This document shows, one piece after another, positions 48,276 through 59,539 of a DNA stretch of 64,000 nucleotides (the stretch's first letter is position 1; each line of letters opens with the position of its first letter). A program made the position numbers and the translations under genes. The stretch is from Mantamonas sphyraenae (lineage: Eukaryota > CRuMs > Mantamonadidae). The stretch lies in contig JAPMXV010000003.1 of NCBI GenBank assembly GCA_026936335.1, positions 62,001 to 126,000 on the forward strand. The letters are read 5' to 3'. The notes below the pieces were generated by a model, which was given only the letters and a program-made list of their open reading frames with translations, made no database searches and was not told the DNA's origin.

Positions 48276-51200
48276 TTACACGTCGCCTCCTCCGCTCGAC
48301 GCTTGGTACAGCGGGTTCACGCCAAAGCCGGCGTCCTCCTCAAACAGCGGGTTGGACACCATGAACGAGTCAAAGTCGGGCGACATGTCGTCCACGCTGG
48401 CCGAGGCGCCGCGGTTCTTCATCAGCTCCTTCAGGAAGTAGGAGAGGATGCCCACACCGCCAGCCGCACCTGCGACCACACCCACGGTGCTGCCGGTGCC
48501 GTTGTTGCCCGAAGTGGTGCAGTTTGTGCCGTTGGTGGCACTGCCGCCACACACGCCGCACGCATCGACCACCTTGCCCGAGTTGGGGATGCCGTCGCAG
48601 CCAGCGCACGTGCTGTTGTCTCCACCACACAGGCCGCACGCATCGTACACGGGCTTGTTGCCTGCGTTGGCGCCAGTGTACAGTTGGTTGTCGCAACCGC
48701 GGCATGTCGACGTGTCGCCGCCGCACACGCCGCATGCATCCACCACCTTGCCCGAGTTGGGCACACCGTCGCAACCTGCACACGTAGATCCAGTGCCATT
48801 GCACACTCCGCACGCGTCGTACTTCAGGTTCGATCCCATCACGCCGTCACAGCCGCGGCAAGACGACCCATCGCCGCCGCAGTCACCGCACGCATCCACC
48901 ACCTTGCCCGAGTTGGGCACACCGTCGCAGCCCACGCAGGCGTCCTTGCCGCCGCAGATGCCGCACTTGTCGTAGAACACGCACGAGTTGGGGATGCCGT
49001 TGCATGGCACGCACGACTTTCCGTCGCCGCCACACACGCCACAGGCATCCACCACCTTGTTCGAGTTGGGCACACCGTCGCAACCGGCGCACGTCGATCC
49101 GTCGCCGCCGCAGATGCCACATGCATCCACCACCTTGCCCGACGCGGGCACGCCGTCGCAGCCCTTGCATGTGCTGTCGTCACCACCGCACACACCGCAC
49201 TTGTCCAATCCCTTCCACAGAGCCGGGTTGGTGGAGCCTGGCGTGTTGGCGCAGTCCTTGCTGGCGTCGCACACGTCAAAGAAGCCCAGCGGGCCACAGC
49301 CGCCGGCGCAGTTGACCTTGGCCGGGCCGTTCAGCACGCCGTTGCAATCCAGACAGCTCTTGCCGTCGCCACCGCACACGTTGCACTGGTCAACGACCGC
49401 CGGGGTGCCAGGCGGTGCCACAGGGATACCGTCGCAGCCGCGGCACGTAGAGTTGTCGCCGCCGCACACGCCGCAGATGTCCACCTTCTTGTGGGAGTTG
49501 GGCACACCGTCGCAGCCCAAGCACGTCGAGTTGTCACCGCCACACTGGCAGCACTGGTCGTTGACCTTGCCAGAGTTGGGCACGCCATCGCAGCCCAGAC
49601 AGCTCTTGCCATCGCCGCCGCACACGCCGCACACATCGTTGACCTTCTGCGAGTTGGGACGTCCGTCGCAGCCCAGGCAGCTCTTGCCGTCGCCACCACA
49701 CACGCCGCACACATCCACAGTCTTGCCCGAGTTGATCACACCGTCACAACCCGTGCACGTGGTGTTGTCACCACCGCACACGCCGCAGGCATCGTAGGCC
49801 TTGGGCGAGGCGGGGGGCGGGTACAGAATGCCGTCGCAACCTGTGCAGGCCGAGTTGTCGCCACCGCACACGCCGCATTGGTCGTACACCTTCTTGTTGC
49901 CGCCAGGGTACAGCTGGCCGTCGCAGCCGCGGCACGAGGACGAGTCGCCGCCGCACACGCCACAGGCATCGTAAGCCTTGGGGGGCACGCCGTTGGCAGG
50001 CGGGTACAGGATACCGTCGCAACCCGTGCAGGTGGAGTCGTCACCGCCGCACACGCCGCAGTTGTCGTACTTCTTCACCGGCACGCCATTGGCAGGCGGG
50101 TACACGTTGCCATCGCAGCCTGTGCAGGCGCTGTTGTCGCCACCGCACACGCCGCAAGCGTCGTACACCTTCTTGTTGCCGTTGGGATAGAGCAGACCGT
50201 CGCAGCCAGTGCAGGTGGAGTTGTTGCCACCGCACACGCCGCAGAAGTCATACTTGGCCGGAGGCACGCCACCAGAGGGCGGGCGCACCACACCGTCGCA
50301 ACCGACGCAGCTCAGGCCGTCGCCGCCACAGATGCCGCACTGGTCGTACACCTTCTTGTTACCCTGAGGATAGGGAAGGCCGTCGCAGCCCACGCAGCTC
50401 TGGCCGTCGCCGCCGCAGATGCCACACTGATCCACCTTGGCGGGCTGGGCTGGCGGAGCCACCACAACGCCGTCGCAACCTGTGCAGGCGCTGTTGTCGC
50501 CTCCGCACACGCCGCAGGTGTCGTACACCTTCTTGTTGCCGTTGGGGTACAGCTTGCCGTCGCAGCCGCGGCAGGTCGAGTTGTCGCCCTGGCACACGCC
50601 GCAAGCGTCCTTCTTGGCCGGGATGCCCGGGGGAGGCACAAGCACACCGTCGCAGCCCGTGCAGGCAGTGTTGTCACCGCCGCACACGCCACACTGGTCG
50701 TTCACCTTCTTGCCGCCATGCGGGTACAGGAGGCCGTCGCAGCCCTTGCAAGTCGAGTTGTCGCCCTTGCACACGCCGCATCCGTCCTTCTTGGCCGGAA
50801 TGCCCGGAGGGGGCACCACAACGCCATCGCAACCTGTGCAGGCAGAGTTGTCGCCGCCGCACACGCCACACTGGTCGTACACCTTCTTGGGCACGCCGTT
50901 CTGAGGCGGGTATACAATGCCGTCGCAGCCCGTGCAAGATGAGTCGTCGCCCTTGCACACACCGCACTGGTCCTTCTTGGCCGGGGTACCCGGAGGGGGC
51001 ACAACAACGCCATCGCAGCCGGTGCAGGCAGAGTTGTCGCCGCCGCACACGCCGCACTGGTCGTACACCTTCTTGTTGCCGTTGGGGTACAACAGACCAT
51101 CGCAGCCGCGGCACGACGAGTCGTCGCCCTTGCACACGCCACATTGGTCCTTCTTGGCAGGGGTGCCCGGAGGAGGAACGACAACACCGTCGCAGCCTGT

Positions 51201-54200
51201 GCAGGACGAGTCATCGCCACCGCACACGCCACACTGGTCGTTCACCTTCTTGCCACCGTTGGGGTACAGCTTGCCGTCACATCCCTTGCAGGACGAGTCG
51301 TCACCACCGCACACGCCGCAGCCATCGACCTTGGTCGGCACACCCGGGGGCGGCACAACCTTGCCGTCGCAGCCCGTGCACGTGGAATCATCACCACCGC
51401 ACACGCCACACTGGTCGTACACCTTCTTGTTGCCGTTGGGGTACAGCTGACCGTCGCAGCCACGGCAGGAGGAGTCATCACCGCCGCAGACGCCGCACTG
51501 ATCCTTCTTGGCAGGGGTTCCCGGAGGGGGCACCACAACACCGTCGCAGCCAGTGCAGGTGCTGTTGTTGCCGTCGCACACGCCACAGGCGTCGTTCACC
51601 TTCTTGCCACCGTTGGGGTACAGCTTGCCGTCGCAGCCCTTGCAAGTCGAGTCGTCGCCGCCGCAGACGCCGCAGCCATCGACCTTCTTGCCGCTGTTGG
51701 GCACGTTGTCGCAACCGACGCACGCGTCGTTGCCACCGCACACGCCGCAGCGATCGTACTTCTTGCCCGAATGGGGCACACCGTCGCAACCGGCGCAAGT
51801 CTGTCCGTTGCCACCGCAAACGCCGCAGGCATCGTAGGACTTGGGTGTCGCAGGGGGCGGGTACACGTTGCCATCACAGCCGCGGCAGGTGGAGTCGTCA
51901 CCACCGCACACGCCACACTGGTCCTTCTTCGTCGGGGTTCCCGGAGGAGGCACAATGTTACCGTCGCAGCCCGTGCAGGCGCTGTTGTCGCCACCGCACA
52001 CGCCACACTGGTCGTACACCTTCTTGTTGCCGTTGGGGTACAGCTTGCCGTCGCAGCCGCGGCACGACGAGTCGTCACCGCCACACACGCCGCACTGGTC
52101 CTTCTTGGCAGGGGTTCCCGGAGGAGGCACGATCTTGCCGTCGCAGCCAGTGCAGGCGCTGTTGTCACCGCCGCACACGCCACACTGGTCCTTCTTGGTG
52201 GGAGTGCCAGGGGGCGGCACAATCTTGCCGTCGCAGCCCGTGCAGGCGCTGTTGTCACCGCCGCACACGCCACACTGGTCCTTCTTGGTGGGAGTGCCAG
52301 GGGGCGGCACAATCTTGCCGTCGCAGCCGGTGCAGGCAGAGTTGTCACCGCCGCACACGCCGCACTGGTCCTTCTTGGTGGGGTGACCCGGAGGGGGCAC
52401 CACCTTACCGTCGCAGCCCGTGCAGGACGAGTCATCGCCGCCGCACACGCCGCACTGATCCTTCTTGGCAGGAGTGCCCGGAGGGGGCACCACCTTGCCG
52501 TCGCAGCCCGTGCAGGTGCTGTTGTCGCCAGCACACACGCCGCAGGCGTCGTAGATCTTCTTGTTGCCGTTGGGGTACAGCTGACCGTCGCAGCCACGGC
52601 AGGACGAATCGTCACCGCCGCAGACACCGCACTGGTCCTTCTTGGCAGGAGTACCCGGAGGGGGCACAATCTTGCCGTCGCAGCCAGTGCAGGTGCTGTT
52701 GTCGCCCTTGCACACGCCGCAGGCGTCCACGTGGGGCACGCCACCGTTGGGGTACAGCTTGCCGTCGCAGCCCTTGCAAGTCGAGTCGTCACCGCCGCAG
52801 ACGCCGCAGCCATCGACCTTCTTGCCGCTGTTGGGCACACCGTCGCAACCGACGCAGGCGTCGGTGCCAGCGCACACGCCGCAGCGATCGTAGACCTTGC
52901 CGCTGTTGGGCACGCCGTCACAGCCAGCGCACACAGTGTTGTCGCCACCGCACACACCACATAGGTCGTACTTCTTGGGCGGCACACCGTCCTTGGGCGG
53001 GTACAGCTTGCCATCACAGCCCTTGCAGGACGTGTCGTCGCCACCGCAAACACCGCAGCCGTCGTAGATCTTCTTGGGCACTCCGTCCTTGGGCGGGTAC
53101 AGCTTGCCATCACAGCCACGGCACGAAGAGTCATCACCACCGCAGATACCGCACTGGTCGTTCACCTTCTTGCCGCCGTTGGGGTACAGCTTGCCGTCGC
53201 AGCCGCGGCACGACGAATCGTCACCGCCGCACACGCCGCACTGATCGTAGATCTTCTTGGGGATGCCGTCCTTGGGCGGGTACAGCTTGCCATCGCAGCC
53301 GCGGCACGACGAGTCATCGCCGCCACAGACACCGCACTGGTCGTACACCTTCTTGCCGCCGTTGGGGTACAGCTTGCCGTCGCAGCCACGGCACGACGAA
53401 TCGTCACCGCCGCACACGCCGCACTGGTCCTTCTTGGTCGGGGTTCCCGGAGGAGGCACAATCTTGCCGTCGCAGCCGGTGCACTTGCTGTTGTCGCCAC
53501 CGCACACACCGCACTGATCGTACGCCTTCGGGGTGGCCGGCGGGGGAGTGATCACGCCGTCGCAACCTGTGCACGACTTGTTGTCGCCACCGCACACGCC
53601 GCACTTGTCGTACACCTTCTTGGGGATGCCGTTCTCGGGCGGGTAGACCACGCCGTCGCAGCCCGTGCACGTGGAGTTGTTGCCACCGCACACGCCGCAG
53701 AGATCCTTCTTCTTGGGCGTGCCCGGGGGAGGCACAATGACGCCGTCGCAGCCTGTGCACGACTTGTTATCGCCGCCACACACGCCACACTTGTCGTTGA
53801 CGGGCTTGCCACCGTTCGGGTAGTGCTTGCCGTCGCAGCCCAGGCACGAGCTGCCGTCGCCGTTGCACACGCCGCACACGTCCAGAAACTCCGCCGAGAA
53901 GCGGATGTCATAGATCAGACAGCTCTTGACGTGCTCCACAATCGGGTACCTACCCGGAATGGACACCGGGTGCGGGCGCGGGCGCTCGTTGTGCTTGATC
54001 AGCACACCGCCTGCGGGCACCACGTACGAGAACTCGGCCTCGGCGTCGCCCGTGCCCACAAAGGTCTTGAGCAGGGAGCCCTTCTTGATCCCGTCCTTGC
54101 TGTTGACGTTGGAGTACAGGCTGATGGTGGAGCCCTTGTGCAACAGGAACGTCTTGAAGGTCAGCTTGACCTTGCACGCAGAGGGCTTCTTGCCAAAGTT

Positions 54201-55358
54201 GGGCACGACGCGGTAGCAATCGGGCTTCTTCTGGGAATCGAATGCCTTGATCCTGCCTGACTTGCTCATGAGGGTCTTGGTGACGACGCACGTGCGCTTC
54301 TTGCACACGTTCTTGCCACCGCAAACGCCGCACGAGTCCGTGGTCTGGATGTCGTAGTACAGATGGAACTTGGCCTTGGGCGACGGAGTGCCCTGATACT
54401 TGATGGTAATCGAGCGGTGCGTCGTGGAAAAGCCCTTCTTCAGGTCTGCGGGCGAGCTCTTATCGTCGTAGACGGCGAGTCGCTTGTAGACCAACATCTT
54501 CTGGGCCGGGCGGCCCACATGGTGGAACACAGTCACCGAGTCCTTGGTGCCAAAGTGCGCCGAGCCAATGCGAAAGTTGGTACGGCAGGCCTCGCCACCC
54601 AGGATCTTGATGTGCCAGCAATCGGCGCCGTTCTTCGGCTCGATTTTGCCCTTTCCGTTCTTCACGGTGATGAGCACGGGCTTCTTGCAGGCCACTGTGA
54701 GGGTAAAGACACCTGCTGTGTTAGACAGTGTGTGTGCGGTGCTTTTCCGGGTACGATGTACGGTTGCGCGTGTGTCGTACATGTGCACGCAGTGTGCTTG
54801 TGTGCGGCGCAGAAAAAAGGGGGATTGGCGGGGAGGGAAAAAAAATCTACTCACCGTTGGTGCTGGCAGTCTCCTCGTCGTAGACGACAACCTCCTCGTC
54901 ATCCGAGGTGGTCATCTGGTCGAGGTCGGACACAGTGTGCATGTCCGCGGAGTGGACCTGCTCATCGTAATGGTATTGGACCTTGTTCTCTGCTTCTTCA
55001 TGCAGAAGGGCGGCCACATCATGGGCCACATCAAAGTCGGCGTCGTCATCCACAAACGAGGGATGCGAGTCGCCTTCCTCCAAAAGGGGGGGATGCTCGA
55101 TGAAGATGGAATCATCATCACTGTGGAGGTGCGCGTGTCAGCCGTGTGTCGCTGCTACGGCCGGCCCCAGACCAGGCCGAGTCTACACCTTTTTTCGCGC
55201 AGCCATCCGCGCCTCTCAAACCCGCCGCGCGCTCGCCACCGGCATGCACACACACACACATTGGCACCAACGTACGCATCCAAGGTGCTTACTGCCACCA
55301 TGGCATTTGCCAGGAGCAGCAGCAACACCGTAAGCGATGTCCAGCTCTTGTTCGACAT
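48276..55358 (-). CDS. Giant CGVCGGD-repeat type I membrane protein
   Basis: Exons 55358-55276, 55120-54855 and 54712-48276 encode about 2,261 residues. Exon 1 is a signal peptide (core LTVLLLLLANAMVAV). Exon 2 is acidic. Exon 3 begins with about 270 residues of beta-rich, Cys-containing sequence with no known domain. Then come about 60 tandem repeats of the form DxCGVCGGDxSxCxGCDG plus a Pro/Gly/Lys linker. A moderately hydrophobic glycine-zipper-like helix (VGVVAGAAGGVGILSYFL) follows, and a 50-residue tail with NPLF and NPLY. Similar CGVCGGD modules occur in ADAMTS spacer regions and protist surface proteins. It is probably a cell-surface adhesin or matrix protein, disulfide-rich. Exon 1 was ended at 55276 because only that donor (GTACGT) keeps frame with exon 2. 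Confidence 0.88.
48530..53882 (-). repeat. Coding tandem array of about 60 CGVCGGD units
   Basis: Units of 75 to 96 bp (about 25-32 residues) repeat head to tail across this stretch. Two linker classes alternate: a PPPGTPxKK type and a YPNGxKKV type. Shorter VPNSGKV units cluster at both ends, mostly at the membrane-proximal end. Each full unit has four Cys before the linker. One unit near 49220-49340 is longer and carries extra Cys. Confidence 0.93.
52141..52320 (-). repeat. Near-perfect 90-bp tandem duplication inside the array
   Basis: The segments 52141-52230 and 52231-52320 are identical except for one base (A or C at the ninth position). Both encode the same protein unit. A third, more diverged copy follows at 52321. 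Confidence 0.95.
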
Positions 55359-55638
55359 CGCACTCAGCTCAGAAATGTGCTTGGGTTTCGTCTTGCTTGT
55401 TTGCCTCAAAATCCAGCGGTTTTGCCGTAGAGAATTGGGGCAGCGTCAAGAGTGCAGAAGTTTCTGTGGATGAGTTGCTGAGGGGGGTGTGGGTTGGGCT
55501 AAATGTGGCCCGGGGTGTTGTTGTTTGGTTGTTTGGTTGGTGGCTGTTGCGCCGCCTTTGGCAACGCAACTCCACTCGCCCAGCGCACCCAATCGCAGTG
55601 TTTGCTCGACTTCCGCCCCTTGTACGCTCAGCCCAAGC

Positions 55639-57932
55639 ATGGACAAGCTTCGACGCAGACTGCAAGCTCTAAGCCGGCTGGACGGGGCTGGCCGCAGCCA
55701 AGAACGCACACTGGCTCTGTCGCAAGTGCTCGACGATGCAGACGCCCTTTACTATGGTCACGGCACGTCTCCTTTGTCCGATTTCGAGTACGACCAGCTG
55801 CTGCGAGAGTACGAAGAGTTGAGTGGAAAACCGCGGCTCGTGGTTGGCTCACCGACAGATCCAGGCCTGCAGGTATGGCCCCTTTTGCTGCGTGTTTGCG
55901 GATGGCACTTTGCCAGTGTCGTTTTCTTCTTACTGCGCCCCGCTCTCGCGTGTGTGGTATCGCCACGCCACAAGACTGACACACAGGCCCATAGACACAG
56001 AGACACGAGCCGCCGATGCTCTCGCTGCGCAACACGTACCTCCAGGACGAGCTGGTGGAGTTTGTGCAGCGAGTGCAAGCACAAACAAACGATGAGGAGC
56101 TGCCTTTGGTGGCAGAGCTAAAGTACGACGGCGTGGCACTTGCGCTAGACGTGGATGTGAGGTCGAGCCGAATCGTGCGCGCCGTCACACGCGGCAACGG
56201 AAGCGAAGGCGTGGACGTCACCGAGCGTGTGACGTCCCTGGTGACTCCTCTGGAGATAAAGGCACCCGGAGAGGCGGCAGTAGATGTGTTGCGCATGCGA
56301 GGGGAGCTTGTGCTTGCTCGCAAGCAGTACGCAACGCTGCAGGAACTGGGGGTTGTGCAACGCAGCACAGTGGGTGAACATGAGTACGTAGCCTCATCGC
56401 GCAACACAGTAGTGGGTGCACTGCATCGCAAGACCATGGACGAAGCGTTGGAAGGGCGGCTGGATTTTGTGGCGTACGCACTGATGGAAGCAGAGAGTAG
56501 GTGGAACGTGGGAAACCACACAGACGCCCTTAACCTCATGGATGACATGGGGCTGTGTACACCTGTGCGAAGTGAGCCCAGCCATGAGCTGCGACCTCTG
56601 TTGCGCTTTGTGTCGTCGTGGGCGAGCACAGACGCGCGTGAGGCATACAAGTACGAAACAGACGGTGTGGTACTCAAGGTCAATGCACTGGGGAGCCATG
56701 CAGGCCTGGGTCAAACAGCACGGGCACCCAATTGGGCGGTGGCGTTCAAGTATGCCCCAGCTGAGGCCGAAAGCGTGCTGGAGGAGGTGGAAATGCAGGT
56801 TGGACGCAGTGGTCGCGTGACACCTGTGGCTCGCGTGCGTCCTGTGCATGTGGGCGGTGCGCTGATCCAACGAGCCAGCCTGCACAACCACGGCCACTGG
56901 CGAGCGTTGAACATTCACCCGGGGGACAGGGTACGTGTGGTGCGAGCTGGTCAGGTCATTCCACAGGTGTTTGCCCTGGAAGATGGAGGCCATGCAGGTG
57001 GTTCTCCAGGTGCCCGCCATGTGCTGTTTGACCAGACGGATCGTTTCAAGGCGTGGCTGCACGAGCAACGATGTCCTTGCTCGCGACACGAACCACTCCA
57101 CTGGATCAACGACAGCGTGGACAAAGCCACCCTTGCTTGTCGCAGTGTGTGGTGTCCCGAGCAGCAGCAGGGCAGGCTGGTCCACTTTGCCAGCTCGCTG
57201 CTCGATCGATCGGCCGGCATGGGCCCAGCCCGCTGGAAGGCGCTGGTCGACGCGGGCCTCGTATGTACGTTTTCCCAGGTGGTCACTCTTCCGGAAGACG
57301 TGCCCCTGCAACGCACTATGGCCGAGCAGAGTGGCTTTGGGACACGCAGTGTGCAGAATCTGGTCGCCAGCGTGCTCCGTGGACGGGCACAGTGGACAGC
57401 AGCGCAACTCTTGGCTGCACTTGGCATTCCAGGGATCGGGTTGGAGACTGCGTGTGCTCTGGTGGGTCCACAGGCACCCTACGCGTCCATTGCGGCGCTC
57501 TGCAACGACCTGGACAGCATCGAGAGCCGCCAACAGGGCATTGGTCCCAAGCGTGCACAGGCGCTGCGTGATTTTCTGCTCACTGAAGAGTGTGCTGCCC
57601 TTCTAGAGCAGATGGCCGATGCGGGCGTGGCGTGCCTGGATCCGAACCTTGCGCCGGCCTTGGATGCACAAACGAATGGGGAGGAGGAGCAAGCGAATCA
57701 GAAATGGGTTGACAAGGTGGTGGTCATTACAGGCCGCTTCTCGCAGCCACGCGATGCCGTGAAAGCGGTGTGGAGACGTCGAGGTGCGCGCGTTGTCACC
57801 TCTGTCAGCTCCAACGTCGACGCCGTCATCTGCGGGGCCGACCCTGGAGCACGCAAGCTGGAGGCTGCTCGGGGGTTGGGTGTGCCTGTTGTGCTGTGGA
57901 ATGAGGATGAGGATGAGGATCTCGGGGAATGA
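55639..57932 (+). CDS. NAD+-dependent DNA ligase (LigA type) in a spliced nuclear gene
   Basis: Exons 55639-55872 and 56001-57932 (intron 128 bp, donor GTATGG) encode 721 residues, near the bacterial size of about 670. The Ia-like start (YYxHGTSPLSDFEYDQLL) binds the nicotinamide half of NAD+. RHEPPMLSL spans the exon join. The nucleotidyl Lys119 lies in AELKYDG. Then come SSRNTVVGAL, KYETDGVVLKV, the OB region VGRSGRVTPVARVRPV, a four-Cys zinc site, helix-hairpin-helix segments and a C-terminal BRCT domain (about 648-715, VVVITGRF). The N-terminus is basic (MDKLRRRLQALSR), which would suit organelle import. Eukaryotes normally use ATP-dependent ligases, so transfer from bacteria or viruses is likely. 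Confidence 0.94.
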
Positions 57933-57975
57933 ACGCTCCGCCAGAGCAGCCACGTGAAGATTCGATAACGCAGAC

Positions 57976-59483
57976 ATGAGTGACAAGCGTGATTTTGACA
58001 TTTTGGTGTGGGGTGCCACTGGGTAAGGATGGCTGAGGTGACGGGGGAAGCGAGCGCAATGTGTCTGCAGTGCAGCCGGTGCTGTTCCAGTGCGAGCGCG
58101 TCAAACACACAAATTCCGACCTTCCGGCTGGCTGACGCTGGGACACGCGCACAACACAGCATCACTGGAAAGATGGTCGTGGAGTATCTCCTGTCGCGAG
58201 TCGACCGCAACGAACAGCCCTGGGCCATGGCTGCACGCAACGAGAGCAAGCTGGCGGCTGTGAAGAAGGTGGGTCGAGTGTGCCCGTTTTGTTTTCGGAA
58301 CCCCAACACGGCTTGCCACCCGCGTGCCACCTCGGCTTCTCCTCACACCTATTTCCCTCTCTCTCCCTCACACCCGCAGGACCTGAGTGCCAAGTACCCG
58401 GATGTGGACAACGTGCCCCACCTCATCGGCAACAGCGAGAACCTGGAGGAGCTGACGGCCATGACGTCGCGTGCTCGCGCTGTGATTGCCTGCGTGGGCC
58501 CGTTTGCAAAGTACGGCGAGCCCATGGTGCAGGCATGCCTGGCCACGTCCACGCAGTACCTGGACATCACAGGCGAGCCGGCCTTCATCAAGATGCTGAC
58601 CGACAAGTACGACCAGGAGGCCTCGGAGAAGGGCGTTGTGGTGATGCCCTGCACAGGCATCGACTGCGTGCCTGCCGACACGGGCGTCATGTACAACCTG
58701 GCCCAGTTCAAGAAGAAGGACCCCGAGGCAGAGTTGGTGCAGGTGCAAACCATCGTGTCGGCCAAGAACCAGACCCTGAGCCATGGCACGTACCAAACCC
58801 TCATCGAGAGCTTCGCCAACTTTGGCAAGGCAGGCGGCAACAAGAAGAAGGGCGACAAGAAGAAAGCCAAGAAGGCCAAGAACCCCAACATCAAGCCGCT
58901 CAACCGAGGGATCCACTACAACAAGCTGGTCAAAGGCTGGGTCGTTCCCTTCCCCACCGCCGACCCGCACATTGTCCGCCTCACCGCCCAGCAAAGTGGC
59001 CACTACACCGACGACTTTCAGCACGGCCACTTCCTCAAGCTTTCCCTGTGGAACATGGTCCTGTTTGCCATCACGGGCCTCCTGTTCTCCATCCTCACAC
59101 GCTTCAGCTTCACCCGCAACCTGCTCAAGAAGTACAAGAAGAGCGGCGACGGCCCCTCGGTCGAACAGCGCAAGACGGCCAAGTTCCAGTTTACTGTGGT
59201 TGGCCATGGCTACGGCGACGGTGAAGCCGCAAAGAAACGAGGCAAGCTGGACACGGAGATCATCACCGAGATGAACCTCGGCGAATGCTATTTCGAAACC
59301 GCCATCCAGGCTGTGGAGTGCACCTTGCGCCTCCTTCGCGTCCAGGACGGCGAGGAGGTCAACTGGATCCCGGAAAAGAGCGTCGGCGTTGTCACGCCGG
59401 GCTCTTTCTTCGGGGACGATCTCGTGCAGGACCTTGTCAATGCCGGCCAGCAGTTCAAGGTCGTCAAGACGGGCTCTCTGTGA
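57976..59483 (+). CDS. Saccharopine dehydrogenase-like oxidoreductase (SCCPDH family)
   Basis: Exons 57976-58022, 58160-58268 and 58380-59483 encode 419 residues (human SCCPDH 429). The Rossmann start FDILVWGATGITG is split by intron 1 inside its glycine loop and restored by splicing (GG plus C). Further blocks are AARNESKLAAV, VIACVGPFAKYGEPMVQACL, YLDITGEPAFI and MPCTGIDCVPAD. A Lys-rich stretch (GGNKKKGDKKKAKKAKNP) and a hydrophobic segment (MVLFAITGLLFSILTRF) follow, as in SCCPDH, which is found on lipid droplets and membranes. The family does not make lysine, and its substrate is unsettled. The start lies 43 bp after the ligase stop on the same strand. Confidence 0.92.
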
Positions 59484-59495
59484 TTCTGAGTTAAA

Positions 59496-59511
59496 GTGTG
59501 TGTGTGTGTGT
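59496..59511. repeat. Short (GT)n run
   Basis: A run of eight GT units lies in the 56-bp interval between the convergent stops of the SCCPDH-like gene and the large membrane protein gene. Confidence 0.9.
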
Positions 59512-59539
59512 TTGAATCAACGCTCCCATTCGACGCGCC

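Noticed and set aside
47928-50942. A 1,004-codon open frame on + opposite the CGVCGGD gene, with further long ones to 53551
   Set aside because: It is the antisense shadow of a GC-rich repeat. The translation is Ala/Val/His-rich with no domain, while the minus frame has a signal peptide, ordered Cys spacing and a membrane helix.
55639-57932. Bacterial contamination as the source of the NAD+ ligase
   Set aside because: The gene has an intron that must be removed to restore HEPPMLSL, and it lies 43 bp from a spliced eukaryotic gene with similar base use.
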